Assembly: GCA_963693035.2 (NCBI GenBank)
Contig: CAXMMQ010000006.1
Coordinates: 310,001-374,000, forward strand
Length of the DNA: 64,000 nt
Origin: Lichenicoccus sp963693035
Lineage (GTDB): Bacteria > Pseudomonadota > Alphaproteobacteria > Acetobacterales > Acetobacteraceae
Direction of reading: 5' to 3'
The notes under the pieces were generated by a model. That model did not search any database and had not been told where the DNA came from. It saw nothing but the letters and a program-made list of their open reading frames with translations. Of the stretch, positions 53,792-62,940 are shown piece by piece. The stretch's first letter is position 1. The number at the start of each line of letters is the position of its first letter. A program made the translations under genes and the position numbers.

Positions 53792-54831
53792 AAGGCGGTT
53801 CCCTTCGCGTCGGCGAGGCGGCTCAGCCCCTGCTGGCGCAGCAGCGCCGACAGGTCACGCAGCAGGTGCTGTACCAGCGCCGGGCCGTGCAGCACGAGGC
53901 CGGTATAGAGCTGCACCAGGTCGGCGCCGGCCCGGACCTTGTCCAGCACATCCTGTGCGCTCGCGATGCCGCCGCAGCCGACCAGCGCCAGGCGGCCGTT
54001 CGCGCGCCGAGCCACCGCCGCCAGCAGCGCCGTGCTGCGCGCCCGCAACGGCTCGCCTGACAGGCCGCCCGCCTCGCCCGCACGGCCGGAGCGCAGCCAG
54101 TCCGGGCGCGCCAGCGTGGTGTTGGAGACGATCAGCCCGTCGGCCCCGCCTTCGACCACCGCCTCGACGATCTCCGCGAGCGCGCCGGGCTCCAGATCCG
54201 GCGACAGCTTGACCAGCAGCGGCCGCCGCGTGCGGCGCGCGGGTGCGACCGCCCGCAGCAGCTCCGCGAGGCGGTCGGCCTGTTGCAGGTCGCGCAGTCC
54301 TGGCGTGTTCGGCGAGGACAGGTTGATCACCAGGTAGTCGACCAGCGGCGACGCCGCCTGCACCAGCATCGGATAATCCTCGAGCGGCACCGCACCCGCC
54401 TTGTTGATGCCGAGATTGAGCCCGACTGGTACGCCCGGCACCCGTCGCAGCCGGGCCAGCCTGCCAAGCGCGGCATCGATGCCCCGGTTGTTGAAGCCCA
54501 TCCGGTTGACGATGGCGTGATCCTCGTCCAGCCGGAACAGGCGTGGCCGCGGATTGCCCGGCTGCGGCCGGGGCGTCACCGTGCCGGCCTCGACGAAGCC
54601 GAAGCCGAGCCGCGCCAGCGGCCGGATCACCCTCGCGTCCTTGTCGAAGCCGGCCGCGAGACCGATCGGGTTGGCGAAACGCCGGCCCATGGCGTCGACC
54701 GCGAGGGCCGGGTCGCGACCGCGTGGCCCATGGCCGCCGAGGCCGAGCAGCAATCCAGCGATCGCCACCTGATGCGCCCGCTCCGGATCGAGCCGGTGCA
54801 GCAGAGTCGTGGTAAGCGGGGAGATCAGCAT
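53788..54831 (-). CDS. pyrD: Dihydroorotate dehydrogenase (quinone), class 2
   Basis: A 347-residue membrane-associated flavoenzyme of pyrimidine synthesis that passes electrons to quinone. The N-terminal amphipathic helices (LTTTLLHRLDPERAH) mark class 2. ANPIGLAAGFDKDA, FVEAGTVTPRPQPGNPRPR-like and NLSSPNTPGLR follow, and the active site has serine in that class. GCGGI and YTGLVLHGP bind FMN phosphate. The ATG at 54831 has GAGGAG-like GAGG upstream. It is first in a transcript with the HAD gene and divergent from the small gene at 54949. Confidence 0.96.
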   Translation of the reverse strand: MLISPLTTTLLHRLDPERAHQVAIAGLLLGLGGHGPRGRDPALAVDAMGRRFANPIGLAAGFDKDARVIRPLARLGFGFVEAGTVTPRPQPGNPRPRLFRLDEDHAIVNRMGFNNRGIDAALGRLARLRRVPGVPVGLNLGINKAGAVPLEDYPMLVQAASPLVDYLVINLSSPNTPGLRDLQQADRLAELLRAVAPARRTRRPLLVKLSPDLEPGALAEIVEAVVEGGADGLIVSNTTLARPDWLRSGRAGEAGGLSGEPLRARSTALLAAVARRANGRLALVGCGGIASAQDVLDKVRAGADLVQLYTGLVLHGPALVQHLLRDLSALLRQQGLSRLADAKGTAL

Positions 54832-54948
54832 CGCCTCCTCGTGCCGCAAGCCGGCCGAAGATGGAAGGCGCCGCCGGAGATCACGCCCCGCTTTCTCCTG
54901 GAAAGCCGGCCCTTGCCTTGGGAAACGATCGGCACGAATGTCCGGCGC

Positions 54949-55164
54949 ATGTGGGACGAGCCCTATCTCGAGACATGCTGCCGGTCCGCGCTGCACCGGC
55001 TGACCCTGGTCGGAGCGCCCGGCCGGCCGGCCGACCTCAAGGACGGTCCCTGCCTCGAGCGCCTCACCGGCATGGGGCTCGCGGAGGCCCGGCCGGACGG
55101 GCGCTATGTGATCACCGGTTTGGGTGTCCGGCGGCACGCCCGGGAGATCCTGAAGGCGTCTTAG
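54949..55164 (+). CDS. Small hypothetical protein upstream of S24-like regulator
   Basis: Seventy-one residues, starting MWDEPYLETCCRS. It is a basic, mainly helical protein with a possible winged-helix-like layout (helix A-L-H-R-L, then C-L-E-R-L-T-G-M-G-L-A-E, then a strand R-Y-V-I-T-G-L-G-V-R). No family recognised. It stands 11 nt before the S24-like gene and is probably translated with it. The frame is open further upstream, but the upstream sequence overlaps the pyrD start region, so the ATG at 54949 is preferred. Confidence 0.5.
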   Translation: MWDEPYLETCCRSALHRLTLVGAPGRPADLKDGPCLERLTGMGLAEARPDGRYVITGLGVRRHAREILKAS

Positions 55165-55175
55165 GGGATGGCCGG

Positions 55176-55844
55176 ATGACGCACGAGGATGTCTGGCGCG
55201 CGCTCGATACCCTTGCCGCCGAGAAGGGATTGTCGCCGTCCGGACTGGCGCGCGCCGCCGGCCTCGATCCGACCGCGTTCAACCGCTCGAAGCGCACCAC
55301 CGCGCAGGGCCGGCTGCGCTGGCCGAGCACCGAGAGCCTGAGCCGCGTGCTGGCCGCGACCGGAGCGACGCTGGAGAACTTCACCGCGCTCGTCGGGGGC
55401 GCCCGTGCGCTCAGCTCGCAACGTCCGGTGCGCGGCATGCGCCGGCTGCGGCTGCTGAGCTTCTCCGGGTTGGGGATCGACGGCACCGTGCCCGACTATG
55501 GCGAGGAGACCACGATCCCGATCCAGGCCGATCCAGGCACCTACGCCATCCGGCTGGACACCGACGCCTTCGAGCCAGCCTTGCGCGAGGGCGCCCTGCT
55601 GATCGCCTCGCCGGACCAGCCGCTGGCACCCGGCGACCGCGTGCTGCTCCGGCTGCTGGTCAATATCGGGGAGGACTGGTCGGGCGCCGTGCCGAACAGC
55701 ACGCATCCTGCGATCCTCGGACTGCTGGCCGCCACCGGCCGCCACCGGATCGAGCTGGTGACGCTCGACCGCGGCGGCCACCACCTGGCGCTGGACGTCG
55801 AGAAGGTCGGCTGGATGCACCGGATCGGATGGGTCGGCTTGTGA
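55176..55844 (+). CDS. S24/LexA-like transcriptional regulator lacking the catalytic serine
   Basis: A 222-residue regulator with an N-terminal HTH (LSPSGLARAAGLDPTAFNRSKR, about residues 19-40) and a C-terminal S24 peptidase-like beta domain. In active LexA/CI proteins the motif reads G-D-S-M-E-P; here the aligned stretch is T129-D-A-F-E-P134, so the nucleophilic serine is alanine. I also see no lysine at the expected site after PGDRVLLRL. It should be a non-self-cleaving regulator. A possible ribosome binding site GGGGATGGCCGG precedes the ATG. It ends 6 nt from the converging MFS gene. Confidence 0.85.
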   Translation: MTHEDVWRALDTLAAEKGLSPSGLARAAGLDPTAFNRSKRTTAQGRLRWPSTESLSRVLAATGATLENFTALVGGARALSSQRPVRGMRRLRLLSFSGLGIDGTVPDYGEETTIPIQADPGTYAIRLDTDAFEPALREGALLIASPDQPLAPGDRVLLRLLVNIGEDWSGAVPNSTHPAILGLLAATGRHRIELVTLDRGGHHLALDVEKVGWMHRIGWVGL

Positions 55845-55850
55845 GCGGAC

Positions 55851-57116
55851 CTAGTCGGCGGCCCGCAGCCGGTCATGGCCCATGCGCACGTCACGCGCCT
55901 CGCGTCCGAACGAGACCAGCAGCGTGATCACCAGGGCGGCGAGCCCGACGACGCAGGCCATGGCCGGCCCGATGCCGGTGCCGAGGCGCCCGGCCAGCCA
56001 GACCTGGATGTTGGCGTTTGGCGAGGCGAGCAGGTTGCCGAGCTGGTACACCGCACCGGGGAAGGTCGCCCGGATCGCGACCGGCGAGATCTCGTTCAGG
56101 TAGGCCGGCACCACGCCCCAGGCGCCCTGCACGCAGACCTGGATCAGGAAGCCGCCGAGCGCGAGCCATGCGAGCCCGTGCGAGAAGACCCAGAGCGGGA
56201 TCACCGGCAGCGCCAGCATCGCCAGGATGCCGATCGCCCAGCGCCGCCCGATACGCTGCGACAGCAGGCCGGTGGCGAGGCCGCCGACGATCGCGCCCAG
56301 GTTAAAGATGATCATGATCAGGGTGATGGCGTTGTGCGACAGATGCTGCTGACGGGCCAGGAACAGCTTGGGATACAGGTCCTGCGAGCCGTGCGAGAAG
56401 AAGTTGAAGCCCATCATCAGGCAGATCGCGAACACCGACAGGCCGAGATGCTGGCGCAGCACCGAGAGCAGCGACTGGCGGTGGATGGTCTCGTCGCGGG
56501 TCAGCCAGTCCGGGCTCTCCGGGACGCTGCGCCGGATATACAGCACCAGCAGCGCCGGGAAGGCGCCCACGATGAACATGCCACGCCAGCCGATCAGCGG
56601 CTCGGCCAGGAACAGCAGCGACGCCAGCAGGTAGCCGGTCGGATAGCCGGTCTGCAGCAGGCCGGAGACCAGGCCGCGCCAGCGCCCGGGGATGCTCTCC
56701 ATCACCAGCGAGGCGCCAACGCCCCATTCCCCGCCCATCGCGATGCCGTACAGGCCGCGCAGGATCAGGAAGATCGTGAAGCTCGGGGCAAATCCCGACA
56801 GCAGCTCGAGCACCGCATAGCAGAGCACGTTGACCATCATGGTGGGTCGGCGTCCGAAGCGGTCGGCCAGCCGGCCGAACAGCAGGGCGCCGAGGAAGCG
56901 GCAGGCGAGCGTCAGGGTGATGGCGAAGGCGGTCGCCGAGATCGGCACGCCGAAGCTGCGCGCGACGCTGTCCAGCACGAACGCCATAATGAAGAAGTCG
57001 AACGCGTCGAGCATCCAGCCCAGGTAGCAGGCGGTCACGACGTGCCAGGCCTCCCGGTTGGGCGCCCGGCGATCCGGGCCCGGCTGCGCGGCGCCCGCCT
57101 GCGTTGCGATAGTCAT
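55851..57116 (-). CDS. MFS transporter, metabolite:H+ symporter type
   Basis: A 421-residue inner-membrane carrier with twelve hydrophobic segments. The loop-2 motif GRLADRFGRRPTM and its counterpart SQRIGRRWA after helix 8 are typical of the MFS. ACYLGWMLDAFDFF at the first helix matches the sialate/aromatic acid/sugar symporter branch (MhpT/NanT/YhjE-like). Substrate unknown. I used the ATG at 57116; the frame is open far upstream, but that part overlaps the opposing peptidase gene. Confidence 0.9.
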   Translation of the reverse strand: MTIATQAGAAQPGPDRRAPNREAWHVVTACYLGWMLDAFDFFIMAFVLDSVARSFGVPISATAFAITLTLACRFLGALLFGRLADRFGRRPTMMVNVLCYAVLELLSGFAPSFTIFLILRGLYGIAMGGEWGVGASLVMESIPGRWRGLVSGLLQTGYPTGYLLASLLFLAEPLIGWRGMFIVGAFPALLVLYIRRSVPESPDWLTRDETIHRQSLLSVLRQHLGLSVFAICLMMGFNFFSHGSQDLYPKLFLARQQHLSHNAITLIMIIFNLGAIVGGLATGLLSQRIGRRWAIGILAMLALPVIPLWVFSHGLAWLALGGFLIQVCVQGAWGVVPAYLNEISPVAIRATFPGAVYQLGNLLASPNANIQVWLAGRLGTGIGPAMACVVGLAALVITLLVSFGREARDVRMGHDRLRAAD

Positions 57117-57275
57117 GCCCGGGCGCTTCCTTCGTGGTTTCGTCTTTAATCGCACCATAGTCATCCTGGACGACCCGGCAATCGCGACCGCCTTGGTCGG
57201 GCCTGCCGGGCGCCGGAGGTTTACGCGGCGTTTCGAACCGGCAATCGTGCAGCAGCCTTGAACCACAGGATCACG

Positions 57276-59387
57276 ATGTCCGTTCTGCGATCGGCTCTCC
57301 GGCGCCTCCTGGTCCTGGGATCCGTCGTCCTGCTTGCCGCCGCGTCGCCGCCCGCACCGCCCGCGTGGCTTTCCGACGTCAACGGCGAGCAGGCGATGCA
57401 GTGGGTGCATGGCGAGAACCGGCGCAGCCTCGGCATCCTGCAGCACGACCCGCGCTATGCCGGCTTCCATGCCCAGGCCCTGGCACTGGCCCAGGCGCGT
57501 GACCGCATCCCGACGCCGGAGCCGATCGGCGGGCAGATCTATAATTTCTGGCAGGACGCGTCGCACATACGCGGGATCTGGCGTCGCACCACGCTCGCTT
57601 CCTACCGCAGCCCGCAGCCGCACTGGCAGACGGTGATCGATCTCGACGCCCTGGCGCGGAGCGAGCACGCGAACTGGGTGTGGAAAGGCGCGGACTGCGC
57701 GGAGCCACAGGAGCGGCTGTGCCTGGTCAGGCTGTCCGACGGCGGCGAGGATGCAGACACCGAGCGCGAGTACGACCTCCAACGCGGGAAGTTCGTGGCG
57801 CCCTCGGCCGGCGGCTTCGCCCTGTCGCGCAGCAAGCAGGATGTCGACTGGCAGGACGAGCGCACCCTGCTGGTGGCGCGCGACTGGGGGCCGGGAACCA
57901 TGACCGACGCCGGCTACCCGTTCGTGGTGAAGCGGCTCGAGCGCGGCCGGCCCACCGACGCGGCGGTCGAGGTCTTTCGCGGCACCAGCCACGATGTCGG
58001 GGTTGAGCTGGAGACGTTCGTGGACGGTGACGCCAACCGGGTCTCGCTGGTCGAGCGCGGTATCAGCTTCTTCGAGAAGGAGTTCGTGCAGATCACCAGG
58101 AACGGCACCCGACGTCTCGACCTGCCGCCGCGGGCGACCGTCGAGGGGCTGGTCGATGGCCGGCTGGTGGTCAGGATCGGGCAGGCATGGACCCCGGGCA
58201 GTGGCACCCCGGTTGCGGCGGGCGCGCTGGTCTCGATCGATCTCGCGCAGCCGAAGCGGCCGCCGGATCTGATCTTCGCCCCGTCGTCGCGCCAGACCAT
58301 CGACAGCGTCGGCGTGACCGGACATGCGGTGGCGGCCGCGATCTATGACAATGTCCGCGGCCAGGGCTGGGTGTTCACGCCGCCTGGCAAAAGCGGGAGT
58401 GCGGGATGGAGCGCACGACGCCTGGCCCTCCCGGGCGATGTCAGTGTCGATGTCGCGGCCGCCTCGATGCGCGACGAGCATGCCTATCTTGCCGTCACCG
58501 GCTTCCTCGATCCGAACACGCTCTGGCTGGTCGATGCGGCATCGGCGTCGGCGTCACGGATCAAGGCGCTGCCGGCGCAGTTCGATGCGACGCCGTACAT
58601 CGTCGAGCAGTTCGAGGCACGGTCCAGCGACGGCACCCGGATCCCCTATTTCGTCGTGCACCGCCGCGACATGAAACGCGACGGCGGCAACCCGACCGAG
58701 CTTTATGCCTACGGCGGCTTCCAGATCTCGATCACGCCGAAATATACCCCGGTTCTGGGCAAGCTCTGGCTCGACCATGGCGGGGTCTATGTGATTGCCA
58801 ACATACGCGGAGGCGGCGAATTCGGGCCGGACTGGCACCAGGCCGCGCTCAAGACCAACCGGCAGCGTGCGTTCGATGATTTCGCGGCGGTCGGGCGCGA
58901 TCTCGTCACGCGGGGCATCACCTCGGCGCGAAGGCTCGGCATACGCGGCGGCTCGAATGGCGGCCTGCTGATGGGCGTCGAATTCACCCAGCATCCGGAG
59001 CTCTGGCACGCCGCGGTCATCGAGGTGCCGCTGCTGGACATGTTGCATTTCGAGACGATGGCGGCAGGCGCATCTTGGGTCGGGGAATATGGCAGCGTCT
59101 CGATCCCCGAGCAGCGCGCGTTCCTCGCCCGCATCTCGCCGCTGCAGAACCTGAAGGCCGGCTTAGGCTATCCGGAGCCGTTCATCTTCACCACCACCAA
59201 GGATGATCGCGTCGGGCCGGTGCATGCGAGGCGTTTTGCCTGGACGATGCAGCAACTGCAGCTGCCCTTCCTGTATTTCGAACAGACCGAGGGCGGCCAT
59301 GCGGCGGGCGCCAACCTGCGCGAGGTCGCGACCGAGCAGGCGCTGGAATACATCTACCTGTCACGGAAGCTGATGACCGGGCACTGA
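57276..59387 (+). CDS. Prolyl oligopeptidase family serine peptidase (S9A), exported
   Basis: A 703-residue exported serine peptidase cutting after proline in short peptides. Residues 1-25 form a signal peptide (LVLGSVVLLAAA core). A seven-bladed propeller follows, then the alpha/beta hydrolase domain with the nucleophile in GGSNGGLL (Ser near 560), Asp in TKDDRVGP (near 641) and His in GGHAAG (near 672). The ATG at 57276 is preferred over the upstream TTG at 57258 because AGGA precedes it and it gives the better signal peptide. Two oxidoreductase/transferase genes follow 12-14 nt apart. Confidence 0.92.
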   Translation: MSVLRSALRRLLVLGSVVLLAAASPPAPPAWLSDVNGEQAMQWVHGENRRSLGILQHDPRYAGFHAQALALAQARDRIPTPEPIGGQIYNFWQDASHIRGIWRRTTLASYRSPQPHWQTVIDLDALARSEHANWVWKGADCAEPQERLCLVRLSDGGEDADTEREYDLQRGKFVAPSAGGFALSRSKQDVDWQDERTLLVARDWGPGTMTDAGYPFVVKRLERGRPTDAAVEVFRGTSHDVGVELETFVDGDANRVSLVERGISFFEKEFVQITRNGTRRLDLPPRATVEGLVDGRLVVRIGQAWTPGSGTPVAAGALVSIDLAQPKRPPDLIFAPSSRQTIDSVGVTGHAVAAAIYDNVRGQGWVFTPPGKSGSAGWSARRLALPGDVSVDVAAASMRDEHAYLAVTGFLDPNTLWLVDAASASASRIKALPAQFDATPYIVEQFEARSSDGTRIPYFVVHRRDMKRDGGNPTELYAYGGFQISITPKYTPVLGKLWLDHGGVYVIANIRGGGEFGPDWHQAALKTNRQRAFDDFAAVGRDLVTRGITSARRLGIRGGSNGGLLMGVEFTQHPELWHAAVIEVPLLDMLHFETMAAGASWVGEYGSVSIPEQRAFLARISPLQNLKAGLGYPEPFIFTTTKDDRVGPVHARRFAWTMQQLQLPFLYFEQTEGGHAAGANLREVATEQALEYIYLSRKLMTGH

Positions 59388-59399
59388 CGGAGCGCAAGC

Positions 59400-60350
59400 A
59401 TGGGCCTACTTGTGGACGGCGTCTGGCAGGACAGGTGGTATGAAACCACCGCAGGCCGCTTCGAGCGCGAGAGCAGCCGCTTTCGAGGCCATGTCACGCC
59501 GGATGGTGGCGACGGCTTCAGAGCCGAGCCGCACCGCTACCATCTCTATGTCTCGCTCGCCTGCCCGTGGGCGCATCGCACGCTGATCATGCGTCGCCTG
59601 AAGGGTCTCGAGGACATCGTCGGCCTGTCGGTGGTGCACTGGATCATGGGCGAGCAGGGCTGGAGCTTCGAGGCGGGTCCGGGCGTCATTCCCGATCCCG
59701 ATGGCGCCGCCTTCCTGCACCAGGTCTACACGCGGGCGAAGCCGGACTATACCGGCCGCGTCACCGTGCCGGTGCTCTGGGACCGCCGGCAGCGGACGAT
59801 CGTGTCGAATGAAAGTTCGGAAATCCTGCGCATGCTCGGCTCGGCCTTCGATGCCGTTGGCGCAAGGCCCGGCGACTACACGCCGGCGGCACTGCTAAAC
59901 GAGATCGAGGCGTTGAATGCGCGCATCTACGACACCGTCAACAATGGCGTGTACAAGGCCGGCTTCGCGACCCGGCAGGATGTCTATGAAGATGCCGTGC
60001 GCGCCCTGTTCGCGACGCTCGACTGGCTGGAGCGCCATCTCCCGGAGCGCAGGTTCCTGCTCGGCGACAGGCTCACCGAAGCCGACATCAGGCTGGTCAC
60101 CACGCTGTTTCGCTTCGATGCGGTCTATGTCGGCCACTTCAAGTGCAATCTGCGCCGTCTCGCCGACTATCCGGAACTTTGGGACTACGCCCGCACTCTC
60201 TACCAGTGGCCCGGCATCCGGGAGACGGTCAGCTTCGACCATATCAAGGGCCACTATTACGGCAGCCACCCCACCATCAACCCGAACCGGATCGTGCCGG
60301 CCGGCCCATTGCTGGACTGGGACGCTCCCACCCGGCGCCAGGCCGGCTGA
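59400..60350 (+). CDS. Xi-class glutathione S-transferase / glutathionyl-hydroquinone reductase
   Basis: A 316-residue GST of the YqjG/PcpF type, which reduces glutathionyl-hydroquinones in the cytoplasm. The active-site motif CPWAHR has its cysteine at residue 55. The N-terminal GVWQDRWYET and F-R-G, the central VPVLWDRR followed by SNESSEILRM, and the C-terminal PELWDYARTLYQWPGI are family features. It follows the peptidase gene by 12 nt and precedes an aldo/keto reductase by 14 nt, so the three are probably one transcript. Confidence 0.94.
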   Translation: MGLLVDGVWQDRWYETTAGRFERESSRFRGHVTPDGGDGFRAEPHRYHLYVSLACPWAHRTLIMRRLKGLEDIVGLSVVHWIMGEQGWSFEAGPGVIPDPDGAAFLHQVYTRAKPDYTGRVTVPVLWDRRQRTIVSNESSEILRMLGSAFDAVGARPGDYTPAALLNEIEALNARIYDTVNNGVYKAGFATRQDVYEDAVRALFATLDWLERHLPERRFLLGDRLTEADIRLVTTLFRFDAVYVGHFKCNLRRLADYPELWDYARTLYQWPGIRETVSFDHIKGHYYGSHPTINPNRIVPAGPLLDWDAPTRRQAG

Positions 60351-60364
60351 ACAAGGGACAGGCC

Positions 60365-61315
60365 ATGGAGCTGCGTAATCTGGGACGATCGGGGCTGCGT
60401 GTTTCGGCTGTCGGGCTGGGCTGCAACAATCTCGGCGGCCGTATCGACCTCGCAGCCTCGCGCCGCGTGGTGGAGGCGGCACTCGATGCGGGCATCACGC
60501 TGTTCGATGTCGCCGACATTTATGGCCGCGACGCGCATTACGGTGCCTCGGAAGAAGCGCTTGGCGAGATCCTCGGCAGCCGCCGCAACGATATCGTCCT
60601 GGCCACCAAGTTCGGCATGAAGATGAACGATGCCGGCACGCTGGCGGGCGCATCGCGGCGCTACGTCATGCAGGCGGTCGAGGCCAGCCTGCGCCGGCTG
60701 CGCACCGACCGGATCGACCTGTACCAGCTCCACGTCCCGGATCCGTTGACGCCGATCGAGGAAACGCTGCGGGCCCTCGACGACCTGATCCGGTCGGGAA
60801 AGGTGCGCTATATCGGTTGCTCCAACCTCGCGGCGTGGCAGGTGGTCCAGGCAGAGCATGTCGCGCGCGAGATCGGCAGCAACCGGTTCGTATCGTGCCA
60901 GGATGAATTCTCGTTGGTCGCCGACGGCCCCAGGCACAGCCTGCTGCCGGCGCTCGAAGCCTACGGTCTGGGGCTGCTGCCATATTTTCCGCTGGCCAGC
61001 GGGCTGCTGACCGGAAAATATCGCCGCGATGCCGCTCCTCCTGCGGACAGCCGGTTCGGCCGCTTCGCAAGACTGGGCAATCCCTACCTGACGAACCGGA
61101 ATTTCGACCGGCTGGAACAACTCGAGGCGGTGGCGCGCGAGCTTGGGCATGGCCTGATCGAGCTGGCATTCGGGTGGCTGCTCGCGCAACGCCCGGTCGC
61201 CAGCGTGATCGCCGGCGCCACCCGGCCCGAGCAGGTCCATGCCAATGTCGCGGCTGGCGCGAAGCCGCTCGAGCCGTCCACGCTGGCGGCGATCGAGGCT
61301 GTCCTGGCCCGGTGA
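60365..61315 (+). CDS. Aldo/keto reductase
   Basis: A 316-residue NADPH-dependent TIM-barrel reductase. It begins LGRSGLRVSAVGLGCNN. The catalytic tetrad is seen in FDVADIYG (Asp, Tyr), VLATKFG (Lys) and LYQLHVPD (His). The C-terminal cofactor site has VIAGATRPEQV. It belongs to the AKR branch with general aldehyde/ketone substrates (YghZ/Gpr-like or Tas-like). A good AAGGGA precedes the ATG at 60365. Possibly part of a detoxification unit with the upstream GST. Confidence 0.92.
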   Translation: MELRNLGRSGLRVSAVGLGCNNLGGRIDLAASRRVVEAALDAGITLFDVADIYGRDAHYGASEEALGEILGSRRNDIVLATKFGMKMNDAGTLAGASRRYVMQAVEASLRRLRTDRIDLYQLHVPDPLTPIEETLRALDDLIRSGKVRYIGCSNLAAWQVVQAEHVAREIGSNRFVSCQDEFSLVADGPRHSLLPALEAYGLGLLPYFPLASGLLTGKYRRDAAPPADSRFGRFARLGNPYLTNRNFDRLEQLEAVARELGHGLIELAFGWLLAQRPVASVIAGATRPEQVHANVAAGAKPLEPSTLAAIEAVLAR

Positions 61316-61399
61316 GCCCGGTTGTCGAACCAGTATTTACGCAACCGTCTCAATATGACAACATCATCTCACAAACGTCGGAACTTTCAGCAATCCATC

Positions 61400-62689
61400 A
61401 TGATGGCATGGTTCCCCTGGCAGGTGCTGCGACGATCGTCGGTCCGGCATCCGCTGGCCGCGATGTTGCTCCTGGCTTCCACGCAGGCGGGTGCCGCTGA
61501 TTATTTTCTCAGTCGGTCATTGGTCACCGGCTGTGTCGATCCCCTGGCGACCCTGGCGCTGAACGGTCATCCGCCGCCGCATGTGCGCGCCTCGGCATGG
61601 CGTCACGGGTTGCGAAGGCGGGGTCGCTGCTTTGCCGTGCGATCCGGCGAACGCTGGGAGTGGATCGCAAGCGCCGAGCCGCATCTGCTGTTGCTGCGCC
61701 GGGAAAATCCGCGACCGGGCGAGCCGCCGCTCTATTTCAGCTCGAGACTGATGCTGCCTGATATGGGGCCGAGACATGCCTTGTCCCAGTCCGCGCGCCC
61801 GCGCCACATCGCGCCCGCGCCGCATCGGCGACACGTCTCGTACGGCGTCGCGCCGGCGCCCGCGCGGGCGCAGACCGGGACGACGAGCGTTGCACCCTTC
61901 GCTCCTGCTCCCCAGGCCAGTGCGCCGGCCGCCGAAGCGCCTTTGTCCGCAACGCCGCCACAGGGAGCGCCAACAACTCCCTCGGCGGGCGTGCCTGTCA
62001 CGGTTCCCCCGCCGTTTCGGGCGCCGGCGATGGCGGCCCCTCTGGTGCCGACCGAAGAAGTTGTTCGCTCCGAGAAGATCGGCCGGGCGATCGGACTGAT
62101 CCTGTTCTTCGGGTTGCTGTCCGGCATCGGCGCATTGGCCGCCTTCGTCACCTGGCGGCTCCGGGTGCGGGCAAGGGCTGCACGCGCAGCGGCCCTCGAT
62201 GCGAGCCAGGACATCATCGTAACGCCGACCGCGGCGGGATCGCGCCCCACGCGGGATCGCCGAGCCTTGGCCCATGATGTCGAGCTGCCGGCGGAGCCGC
62301 TGGTGGCGGAGCGGGCCGGTATCGACATGCCACCGGTCATGGCCCGGACGGCGCCGGCCGCGGGGGCGCTTGCCGACTACAAGACACGCTGCGCCTCGAT
62401 GCTTCGACTGGCCGGCTGGGATGCGAGCACGAAATTCCCTGGCGGAACGCGTGAACCCGATGTGATCGCACGGCGCGGAACGCACCTGCTGGCACTGCAA
62501 TGTCATCTTTCGCCGGACCCGGTCGATGTCCAGGCTGTCGAGGATGCCTGTCTCGCGCGGGAGCGGCAGCGCAGCGACCTCGCCGCCATCGTTTCCCGCA
62601 GCCGCTATACCGAGGCTGCGCGCCAGCTCGCCGACCGGACCGGAATCGTGCTCCTGCACGACCACGAGCTCGCCTCTTTCGGCGCCTGA
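61400..62689 (+). CDS. Exported or membrane-anchored protein with degenerate Mrr-like restriction endonuclease domain
   Basis: About 429 residues in three parts: a signal-like N-terminus (residues 1-33), a Pro/Ala-rich middle, and a transmembrane helix (about 230-253) followed by a C-terminal domain. The C-terminal domain (residues about 324-425) resembles Mrr-type PD-(D/E)xK folds: YKTRCASMLRLAGW, then PDVIA (D354), then Q367-C368-H369 where Mrr has Q-x-K, then AIVSRSRYTEAARQLA and a final LLHDHEL. The K-to-H change suggests loss of nuclease activity. The start is uncertain; a TTG at 61322 or an ATG at 61355 are alternatives. I recognise no full-length homologue family. Confidence 0.7.
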   Translation: MMAWFPWQVLRRSSVRHPLAAMLLLASTQAGAADYFLSRSLVTGCVDPLATLALNGHPPPHVRASAWRHGLRRRGRCFAVRSGERWEWIASAEPHLLLLRRENPRPGEPPLYFSSRLMLPDMGPRHALSQSARPRHIAPAPHRRHVSYGVAPAPARAQTGTTSVAPFAPAPQASAPAAEAPLSATPPQGAPTTPSAGVPVTVPPPFRAPAMAAPLVPTEEVVRSEKIGRAIGLILFFGLLSGIGALAAFVTWRLRVRARAARAAALDASQDIIVTPTAAGSRPTRDRRALAHDVELPAEPLVAERAGIDMPPVMARTAPAAGALADYKTRCASMLRLAGWDASTKFPGGTREPDVIARRGTHLLALQCHLSPDPVDVQAVEDACLARERQRSDLAAIVSRSRYTEAARQLADRTGIVLLHDHELASFGA

Positions 62690-62940
62690 GCCGTCGCGAG
62701 CCAGCGCTCTGATCGACGGACTTGCCAGACTGGGACTGCTTCGTTGGAAGCCATTTCCGCCACTACAGACCGCGACCAGGAAATCCGCGGTGTGATGAAG
62801 CGCCACATGCCTTTCAAACTCGTTACTTGAATTAGACGATTATGACAGACCAGGAGCAGAGTTTCCTTGCTCTCGGGGCGGATTTCGGCAATGAGACGGT
62901 ACCGCGTAATTTCCGCGAACCACAAATCGAATCGAGCACC

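Noticed and set aside
57117..58481. Upstream in-frame extension of the MFS transporter
   Set aside because: It lies over the opposing peptidase gene and shows no transporter sequence, so the ATG at 57116 is used.
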